Below, in pieces: positions 35,920-45,200 of a stretch of DNA of 64,000 nt. Origin of the DNA: JAIKWW01 sp052169645 (GTDB lineage Bacteria; Bacillota; Clostridia; Peptostreptococcales; Anaerovoracaceae); contig JBQNCA010000007.1 of assembly GCA_052169645.1 (NCBI GenBank), forward strand, positions 1-64,000, read 5' to 3'. A program made the position numbers and the translations under genes. Under the pieces are notes generated by a model. That model did no database searches, had not been told where the DNA came from, and worked only from the letters and a program-made list of their open reading frames with translations. Position 1 is the stretch's first letter, and each line of letters begins with the position of its first letter.

Positions 35920-35996
35920 CGAGGTGTGGCTCAGCTTGGTAGAGCGTTGCGTTCGGGACGCAAAGGTCGCAGGTTCAAATCCTGTCACCTCGACCA
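35920..35996 (+). tRNA. tRNA-Pro (CGG)
   Basis: Acceptor CGAGGTG pairs with CACCTCG, followed by A and an encoded CCA. The anticodon arm is TTGCG-TTCGGGA-CGCAA, giving anticodon CGG. It is a single-gene unit between the two AGCS symporter genes, with its own promoter and terminator. It complements the TGG proline tRNA at 146. Confidence 0.95.
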
Positions 35997-36004
35997 GTGT
36001 AAAT

Positions 36005-36046
36005 AACCTTGTAATAGCTTGATTTTCAAGCCTGCAAGGTTTTTTA
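36005..36046 (+). terminator. Terminator of tRNA-Pro (CGG)
   Basis: AACCTTG pairs with CAAGGTT, enclosing an inner AGCTTG/CAAGC stem, and is followed by a long T run. Confidence 0.85.
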
Positions 36047-36155
36047 TTTTTTTGGATTTATCCCTCACTTGATAAAAATCACTTCTTAAAACTTAGTTTT
36101 TTTCTCTTTCTTACGGGTTACTACATAGGTAGATAATTTCCAGAAATTTTTTCAC

Positions 36156-37544
<1,389 letters not shown>

Positions 37545-37633
37545 AAAAAAATAACTCCTTCGGTATAATATACCGCCTTAATAATAATAACGGACAACTA
37601 CATGAAGGAAAATATAATTCAGGACATAAAAAA

Positions 37634-37659
37634 GGATGAAAGATTAAAATCTTTCATCC
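37634..37659 (-). terminator. Riboswitch expression-platform terminator
   Basis: GGATGAAAGAT pairs perfectly with ATCTTTCATCC around four bases, and TTTTTT follows on the minus strand. It lies after the tandem glycine aptamers and before the symporter start, so it is the likely switch that decides read-through. Confidence 0.88.
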
Positions 37660-37714
37660 ATTTCAAATAAATTACAATACAAAACATCCGCACTATAAGT
37701 CGGATAATTGTAAA

Positions 37715-37880
37715 TTCTGTCCTTTTGCCTGAGAGCTTCACGCTGAAAAGCGCTTACACCTTCGGCACTCAAATGAATGAGATTCTCCAGAGTGTCATCC
37801 GGCTACAGTCCTTTCTCCTCATCTGAGAAACCTGAGATCGTAAACCCTTCGGTAAGCTTTAGCTGTTTTCCTATAGCCTT
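37715..37880 (-). promoter_or_regulatory. Tandem glycine riboswitch
   Basis: Two aptamers read on the minus strand. Aptamer 1 (about 37801-37878) has a P1 stem GGCTATAG/CTGTAGCC and the core TTACCGAAGGG with CTCAGGTTTC. Aptamer 2 (about 37715-37797) has CTGGAGAATCTC, TGCCGAAGGTG and CTCTCAGGCAAAAGGACAG. These are the conserved glycine-aptamer signatures. A short linker joins them, as in classical tandem switches. The promoter is at 37944-37971 and the terminator at 37634-37659. In Streptococcus pyogenes a glycine switch turns off a similar symporter gene; the direction here is not proven. Confidence 0.93.
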
Positions 37881-37943
37881 CATATGACATGTCGACGACC
37901 GACCTCCGCCTGTCGTCAAGCTGTTCAGTTGTTTAATGTATAC

Positions 37944-37971
37944 ATTATAACATACATTTTAAAACCGTCAA
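37944..37971 (-). promoter_or_regulatory. Promoter of the riboswitch-controlled symporter
   Basis: TTGACG (37966-37971) and TATAAT (37944-37949) on the minus strand with a 16-base spacer. The transcript would start near 37937 and run through a GACGAC/GTCGTC hairpin into the glycine aptamers. Confidence 0.75.
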
Positions 37972-38095
37972 TAACGCTAAAATTAAAAGTCAATTTTATG
38001 CTTTCAGCTTTATTACGACTCAGCTGCTTTACCTCATACCCACACTTCACAGCATTCCATTTTACCTAAATATTTTCGGATGCGAGCACATAAAT

Positions 38096-38959
38096 TCAGT
38101 GATTATAAGTTCTGCTGTTTTGTACCAACTCCGATATAAATTTTTTTATTTTCACCTTTCCGTGACCTGCTACCTTGCCTTGTATAAAATCCATTTCATA
38201 CCTGACCTGTTCAAAGGTATAAAACTTACCTGCAAAATCAACGAAATCGGGATGTGCGTAATCCGTCAGACCCAGATGAGCGAGATTCGTCATACCTGCA
38301 GTGGCCGCACGTCTTATACGCTGTTCCATCGACTTGGGAGTATCCGAAAAATGTGCACAGATTTCCTTTATCGTCATATTTCCCGGAACACTCTCATTAT
38401 CTATAAAATATTCACAGATAAGAATTATATCCTCGGTGCCGTTTTCTCCCAATATTCCCATACGGGACAGAATATTTCTCAGCTGTTTTTTTTCCTTATC
38501 ATGCCTTCCGTCATCCGAGTTCTCATCCTCAAAGCCTTTCGCCGTCGATACGGAAAGCAGCTGAGTCATCTTGTCCACAGTTTTTTTCATTTTAAGACTT
38601 TGCTCTACATTTTCTATAACCTTAATCACCTCTATGCTGTTGATAGGCTTTTGTATAAAAAAAATTACACCGGCTTCATAAGCGGATGAAATCATTTCCT
38701 TGCTTGAAACCTGTGAAAGCATTATAAATGCCGCCTCAGGCAATATAGCTTTCGCTCTTTTTACAAATGCTGTTCCGTCTATATCCGGCATAAGTAAATC
38801 CACTATCAGTATATCCGGCTGCAAAAACCTTATCTCCTCCAAGGCTTCTGTCGATGAATGTTCAATACCGCATACACGTCCCAATTTTTTCTGTTCTATT
38901 ATCATCTTCAATATATCCGTCACTGCGGAATCATCATCCAGCAGAAATATTTTTATCAT
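38096..38959 (-). CDS. GlnL/YcbB-like response regulator
   Basis: A 287-residue regulator with an N-terminal receiver (Asp8-10, phosphoacceptor Asp54, Lys104). Its C-terminal half resembles the YcbB/GlnL DNA-binding domain, with AHFSDTPKSMEQRIRRA, then TNLAHLGLTDYAHPDFVDFAGKFYTFEQVRYEMDFIQG. In Bacillus subtilis GlnL with kinase GlnK activates a glutaminase gene and the AGCS-type glutamine transporter gene glnT. The two AGCS genes next door make a similar target likely, but this is inference. The start overlaps the kinase stop by four bases (ATGA). Confidence 0.88.
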   Translation of the reverse strand: MIKIFLLDDDSAVTDILKMIIEQKKLGRVCGIEHSSTEALEEIRFLQPDILIVDLLMPDIDGTAFVKRAKAILPEAAFIMLSQVSSKEMISSAYEAGVIFFIQKPINSIEVIKVIENVEQSLKMKKTVDKMTQLLSVSTAKGFEDENSDDGRHDKEKKQLRNILSRMGILGENGTEDIILICEYFIDNESVPGNMTIKEICAHFSDTPKSMEQRIRRAATAGMTNLAHLGLTDYAHPDFVDFAGKFYTFEQVRYEMDFIQGKVAGHGKVKIKKFISELVQNSRTYNH

Positions 38960-40227
38960 TGTTGCATGACCTCCAATTTATCCGACGGGATTTTGAGTTT
39001 AAATAAGGTTCCGTTTTCATCGCTGTCTACGGAGATATTCCCTCCCAATATATTTTCCGCTATATCCATAACTATAGGCAATCCGAGACCTCTGGATACA
39101 GAACCTGTCTCATAATTAATCTTGGTGGAAAAGCCCGAATCAAAAATTTTATCCATATATTCATCAGGTATTCCTCTTCCGTCATCCTTTACTTCAAAAA
39201 TATAAAATTTTTCATCGCTATATTCCTCTATGACGACCCGGACTTCGCCGTCCTTCGATGCTTCTGCCGCATTTGTCAGCAAATTGTGAAATAATGACAG
39301 TAAAGGATAAGGGTCCGAAACCGATAGCCTGTCCGAGCATTTTATACTCAACTTCAGTTTCAGATTTTCACGTGCATATTCTTCCTCAACGGATTTGCCC
39401 AATATTGTCAGCAGCTCCGTTATACTCATTCCGCCCTGAGTTTTTTCGTGTGCCATAGCTTCTGATAAGCCTCGCATTATGAGCTTATATTCTTTTTTTA
39501 CTTCATGAATATCCTTTGCAACTGTCAATGCCTGAGCCGCAGCAGCATCACATTGCGAATCCTGAAGCGTATGATAAAGCTTATATGAGCGATTCATAGT
39601 TTCTTCTATAAGTATCGTACTCTTTTCCATCCACAGCATTTCACTATGTAAATGCGATATAAGCAGAAGCAGTCTCTGATATCTGTCTGCGGTGGAGCGT
39701 TTCATAAGGACAAGTCGGTATCTGCCTAAAAAGGAAATTATCAATCCTACAATTAAAACTCTGACCGTTGCTACAAATATAAGACTGAACTGTATGTCGA
39801 GTTGAAATTCTTTCGTTCCCATTCTTATATAAAGCTCTATCAGATTTGAAGCATAATCAAAAAATGCTATATAAGCCATATACATGAACATATTATAAGG
39901 TTGCTCGTAAAGATATCTGAAAAATGCCAATCCCAAGCCATAGATGAGATAAAATACCGCCTCAGGATATGCCGTATTTACCACATCCGAAATACTGCCG
40001 CCCAATATTAAATCCCGTATAACTCGGGTCAAAAATATGCCTGCCGCAACGATAAACGCTAAACGCTTTACAGGAAGCATATCACTGAGCCAAATGAACA
40101 ATGCCAATACTATCGCTGCTATCGATATTCTAAAATCACTGCTTATAGGACTCAAATTCATCTGTGCGGACAGAACTATAACCAATGCGGAAAGGAGTGT
40201 CCACTTCCATATTTTTTTCTTATTCAC
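38956..40227 (-). CDS. GlnK-like sensor histidine kinase
   Basis: A membrane sensor kinase of about 423 residues, partner of the regulator that follows. About six membrane helices fill the first 180 residues, with little outside the membrane. A dimerisation region and a GHKL ATPase domain follow, with the N box (HNLLTNAAEAS), G1 (DDGRGIP) and G2 (RGLGLP). The frame opens with GTG at 40263, but the GTG at 40227 has GAGG eight bases upstream and starts just before the first helix, so it is preferred. The phosphoacceptor His is not obvious, perhaps the one in LISHLHSEMLW. The signal is unknown; glutamine is the guess from the family. Confidence 0.87.
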   Translation of the reverse strand: MNKKKIWKWTLLSALVIVLSAQMNLSPISSDFRISIAAIVLALFIWLSDMLPVKRLAFIVAAGIFLTRVIRDLILGGSISDVVNTAYPEAVFYLIYGLGLAFFRYLYEQPYNMFMYMAYIAFFDYASNLIELYIRMGTKEFQLDIQFSLIFVATVRVLIVGLIISFLGRYRLVLMKRSTADRYQRLLLLISHLHSEMLWMEKSTILIEETMNRSYKLYHTLQDSQCDAAAAQALTVAKDIHEVKKEYKLIMRGLSEAMAHEKTQGGMSITELLTILGKSVEEEYARENLKLKLSIKCSDRLSVSDPYPLLSLFHNLLTNAAEASKDGEVRVVIEEYSDEKFYIFEVKDDGRGIPDEYMDKIFDSGFSTKINYETGSVSRGLGLPIVMDIAENILGGNISVDSDENGTLFKLKIPSDKLEVMQQ

Positions 40228-40473
40228 AAAACCTACCTCATAAATTATCTGTCTAAATTGCACAGTTTAGATAATTTCGAAAAGCTGATTTCTGCTTCAA
40301 ATAATCATAATATCAGCTTTAAAGTATTTATAAGTCAGCTTCTTTAAGTATTATATCATGTATATAATATTTATGGATTTCGAAACGGAATATGATACGG
40401 TAAATACTTATAAACATGATGAAATGCCTGCAGGCAGCCTCTCTTAAGTATATAACTCAATTATTTTCAAACT

Positions 40474-40510
40474 AAAAAGGACTGAGCTCCGGTTCGGGAA
40501 GTTCAGTCCT
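40474..40510 (-). terminator. Terminator of the YkvI-type gene
   Basis: AGGACTGA (40478-40485) pairs with TCAGTCCT (40503-40510), with an inner GC-rich stem, and TTTTTAGTTT follows on the minus strand. The rest of 40228-40672 shows only an inverted repeat (ATTATCT ... AGATAAT, 40244-40275) around the kinase start. Confidence 0.8.
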
Positions 40511-40672
40511 CACAGGCGTATATTCTGAATAACGCAGATTTAAATAAAGAAATTCTCACTTGAATTTCCTCCTAAATCGCTTATTTTGCAGCCTTATTTT
40601 ACTATTTCGAATTAATTAAATTTATCAAAGCTTTGAAAAATTTTCACGATACTTCACTTTTAAATTTTCAAC

Positions 40673-41821
40673 TTATATATCCGAATTTCCGTTTTCAATT
40701 CTCGCAATCGTTGCAATCATTTTTACTGCATTTGCTTCGGACAAACCTCTTATAGATTTTCTATGTTTGTAATCCTGATATGCTACAGCTGCAAAGAGTG
40801 CCAATCCTGCATATCCGCTTGCCGGATATATGATATTTATGAGAGTTCTGAAGTTTGTCATCCCCAGTACTAATCCGAGAGCCGTAAGCACCAAAGCCGC
40901 AACAAAGAATTTCTTTGTGCCGTCCTCGGCAAAATGTCTTACACATCCCCACAGCATAGGAACCGTAGTCGTATATATTCCAAAGCATATGATAACTGCA
41001 AAGAGTGTCGCCAAAACGGGACTGATAGAACTTACAAGTTCAAGAGTAGGAACCTGCTTCGCGTAGATTTCTTTTATATGAGCAATTATCCCAAGATTCA
41101 TTACAAGTATGGAAGCTCCGAATAAAATGCCTCCGAGCAATCCGCCGTACATAGCTTCTTTACCGCTTTTTGCATTTCTTCCTAGACTGCATGATAAAAT
41201 GATAACTACTATGGCATTGTATGCCGGATAAAGAATAGCTGAGCCGAGCCACCCGCCGGGAGCTTTTGTTATTTCCAAGGTCGGTATTATATCGGAAGCC
41301 GCCGCTATGCCGTCAAAATTCGACATAAAGCTCCATACCCCTACAGCAAGAGTAAACAGTATAATAACAGTTCCGATACCGCCTAATATTTCTCCCAATC
41401 TTGTCAGTCCCAAAATTACGGTAAAGAATGCAAACAACGCCATTCCCACTCTGCCTATCATAGGATTGATTCCGAAATATTCGGACAGAGTTGCTCCCGC
41501 TCCTGCAATCATTATCACATATACACCGTAAAGAAAAATCTGAAATACGGTTTCAATATATTTCCCTGTCTTTATACCGAAATAAAATTCCAATATTTTT
41601 ACAGGCGATTCGAGACGATGCTCAAATCCGTGTTTCATAAACATTGCCCCGCACCATGCAAACAGCACTGTAGTAACAAGTGTTCCCACTATACTCATTA
41701 TTCCCTGACCGGCGAAAAATTGCAGTATTTCCTGTCCTGTAGCAAATCCCGAGCCTATTGCACATGCGACAAATGCACCTGACAGTTTGATGACATTGCG
41801 AATGTTCACTGTTTCATTCAT
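40673..41821 (-). CDS. YkvI-family membrane protein
   Basis: A 382-residue integral membrane protein with about ten helices. The N-terminal GAFVACAIGSGFATGQEILQFF is typical of the YkvI family (COG3949), a branch of the APC/LeuT-fold transporters of unknown substrate. A sodium- or proton-coupled amino-acid transporter is likely, in keeping with the neighbouring AGCS genes. AAGGAGG precedes the start. It is a single-gene unit with a terminator at 40474. Confidence 0.88.
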   Translation of the reverse strand: MNETVNIRNVIKLSGAFVACAIGSGFATGQEILQFFAGQGIMSIVGTLVTTVLFAWCGAMFMKHGFEHRLESPVKILEFYFGIKTGKYIETVFQIFLYGVYVIMIAGAGATLSEYFGINPMIGRVGMALFAFFTVILGLTRLGEILGGIGTVIILFTLAVGVWSFMSNFDGIAAASDIIPTLEITKAPGGWLGSAILYPAYNAIVVIILSCSLGRNAKSGKEAMYGGLLGGILFGASILVMNLGIIAHIKEIYAKQVPTLELVSSISPVLATLFAVIICFGIYTTTVPMLWGCVRHFAEDGTKKFFVAALVLTALGLVLGMTNFRTLINIIYPASGYAGLALFAAVAYQDYKHRKSIRGLSEANAVKMIATIARIENGNSDI

Positions 41822-42133
41822 AGCTTTCCTCCTTGAAATTTCTTTAATAATATATCCAAAGTTCTTTATAGAAACTTTTTATTCAAAATTCAGATATATT
41901 CCTGCATTGAGCTTTAAATGGATTATAATATGGAGGTTTCAGAATACTACGTCAGGTTTCAAACAGTTTATTTGCCGAAATTAAAAGCATTCGTTGTTTT
42001 ATGGATTTTTTATTTTAAATATTATTTTTTCAAAATATATTAAGGCATAAATTTATATATCCCCTAATTTATAATTGAAGCATGTCAATAAAAAGATGAT
42101 TATTATAGTGAATTATTTTGTTCTATACACTGA

Positions 42134-42178
42134 AAAAGCCTTAATATTTGAAGCTTTGCAACAAATATTAAGGCTTTT
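42134..42178. terminator. Terminator of the surface flavoprotein gene
   Basis: A 17-base stem (AAAAGCCTTAATATTTG and its complement) around an 11-base loop, with T residues on both strands. It lies about 60 bases past the stop codon of the 1681-residue protein. The rest of 41822-42237 shows no gene; the YkvI promoter should lie there. Confidence 0.85.
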
Positions 42179-42237
42179 AAAACATTCTCCCGAAATTTTT
42201 TATAGATATATAATTAAAGCATATTCAATTATAATAT

Positions 42238-45200
42238 TTATTTATCAAAATGCTTCATTATATCTATCAAATCCTGAATATCAATAATATTATCATGATT
42301 TACATCGCAGCCTGAGGCTTTCTGCCATTCCGGATCTGTAGATTTAATATGGTAATTAAACTGAGCAATTGTTATATCCAGCAAATTGACCTTACCGTTG
42401 CGATCCAAATCGTATATGCTGTAAGCCGCTTCAGGATCGTAAGCAGCATGTGCATCTTCAACACCGTTTACTTTTCCGAACAAAACCTTATTCTGGCTGT
42501 CGCTGCCGGAAATTTTCATCTTTGTAACTTTAAATTTAGGAATTTCTCCATTAATCAGAATCTTCGCAACAGGCTTGGACAATTCATCCGTATAAAGCTT
42601 ATCAGTTCCGTTAGGTGAAGATGTATATGTCAAAATAAACATTCCACGGGTAACTCCTTCGGAATCTGTTTCCACATCGTGAAGACCGAGTGATTCAAAT
42701 CCGTTTAAAGCTTCTATCTTAAGTTTTTCAGAATTGGCTTCAAAATGAACTTCAACACTTGCAACTTTTGCCGCATCTTTAAGTTTGAGATTGAAGATTG
42801 CCTCACCGTCTGAATTCTTCATTCTTTCTACATCAACCTCAACCGTAGCCTTAATTTCTTCAGATATATCATCATCGGAAAGTTCTCCTCCGAAGTTGGC
42901 AGCCAACTTCTTGAGCACAACCGACTTTTTGCCGACTACCCAAGTGTCAAATCCGTATCCTTCCGGAAGCTTTACCTGACCGTGAGCATAAGCGGAAAGT
43001 CCCTCTTCATACTTGCTCTTAAGCTCTCCGTCATTAATATTTTTATTCAAAAGCTGTGCAAATTCCGCAGTTTTAAGCTGAGCAGCCGTTTTGCCTTCGA
43101 TATTTTCAACTATTCCGGAACCCATTGAGGTTACATTGTATCCTACACCTTCAGGCTTATCAATAATCTTATTTCCGGATTTCTGCTCCGCTTCATTGTT
43201 GAAATAATTATTGTATGCTTTTGCGATTCCCGTATTTCTGCCTATTACACCGCCCAAATCTCCGGTTGAGCGTTTTGAAGCAATCTTCATATCTGCATAG
43301 TTATTAACTGAAACGCCTGCATTCATACCGGAGATTCCTCCTATTGAGCAGGATTCTACAGCTGTATCTGCATATATGGAGCCCATTGCGAAATTATTTA
43401 TCAGAGCATTCCATGCATTTATTCCGGCTATTCCGCCTATGCACACCGAACCCGACTGAGAGCTTCCTGAAAGCTCGACATCCGTACCGCAATTCATTAT
43501 ATAGCTTGTGTCGATAAATCCGGCTATTCCTCCGAGCTGGCAATAGGTCCCGGCTGTTCTGCCGCTTATCGAACCTGTTACGGAGCAATTATCAACAATG
43601 CTTATTCTGATACTTTTATCCGGTAATCTTGCCTCAATTATCTGTCCCGCTAAGCCGCCGATATGCATACGTTCTTCGTCACTGCGATAGCTGTGCAGTT
43701 CTACATCTTTAAGGTTCAGATTTTTCACCGTCGCACCCTCAAGAGTTGCAAAGAAACCTACAACTCTCAAAGCTTCAGGTGCAGACTTGCTTCCCATAGT
43801 TATGTTGCTGACTGTATGACCTTTGCCGTCAAAATTTCCGCAGAAGGAATAATATCCGGTTCCGCCTATAGGAATCCATCTCAGACCCTTCATGTCAATA
43901 TTGTGTGTAAGAACTACATACTCGCCCTCATAGTTGTCCGCAGCTGTTACAGATGCTGCAAATTTCTGAAGCTGCTCTGCGTTGGAAATCTTATAAGGAT
44001 CTTCCGCACTTCCGCTTCCGCCTGCAAAGATCTTGCTCTTATCAACCTTATCATAAGTAGAGTGATCTGCTATTCTCACCTTTTTTATTAATGAAATTAT
44101 AGCCTTCTTTAAAGCCTTAACTTCATCACTGTCGCTCTTTTCCACAGCTATTGAGCCTTGTTCCGCTTTTGCCTGTTCAAGCAGGGCTTTGGCTCTATTC
44201 TCAAAGCCTTCGCTTTCTTCATGAGAAACAATGCTTATGTCCGTAATATGTCCTTCCGCTACTACACCTTTCAGTATAATAAAGCCTTTAGTCCCTTCAG
44301 CTCTTCCGTAATAATCCCCGTTTTCAAAGATTTCTTCTTCAGGAACATATTTGATTTCTTCATATGTAAGCTCTGCAGCCTGATCGCTCAGCGTTGCCAC
44401 ACCTTCGTCCAACTTCCATTTTTTCAAAGCTGTACCCTGAGGAAGTTCCGAATTGATGTCTATAGGGAAATGAGCAAAGTTTGAATTCAGCTTATTGACT
44501 ATCATTTCAGATTTCATTTCAGCTGCGGTATAACCTTCATTTTCCTTAACTATTGCACCCCTGAACTTAACACCGTCTTCATTGATTCCGCCGGGAACGA
44601 TTATACCGAAAGCTTCTACAGGATTTTGAACGGTAGCGGCATTCCTTACTCTTGCTTCCTTATTGAAATAATTATATGCACTGGTGCTGATTCCCGTAGT
44701 ATCTCCTGCCAATGCTCCTACTATCTTTGTCCATGTATCGGATTCAACATTTCCTGTAGCATAGCAATTTGCCATCTGCCCTGCCTGAAGACCTGCTATA
44801 CCGCCGAGCCAGCTGACACCTTCTTCACCGTTTTCTCTGTCGGTCCATCCCGATACGTTTCCTGTCGCATAGCAATTTGCTATTATTCCCATGGATAAAG
44901 CTGATATACCGCCTGCTTCGGCATTTCCCGCCGTGCATTCCGCTCTGACATCAACATTTGTCCAACTGTTTATTATTCCGCCGCCCGTACTATAAGGAAC
45001 TATACCTGCTGTGAAGCAGTTTCTTTTTGACTCAACTCTGCCTCTGATATACCCTGTAACATAGCAGGAATCGATGAGCGCACCGCTGTTCTGAGCGGCA
45101 ATACCGCCTGCCATTACCTGAGTTTTGCTTTCAACATTTATGCAAATGTCGGTCAATCCGAGATTTTTAACTACGGCATTTTTATTTAAATGTACGAAAA

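Noticed and set aside
42075..42287. 70-codon frame over the terminator of the surface protein gene
   Set aside because: Crosses a strong terminator and the end of the real gene; no ribosome site.
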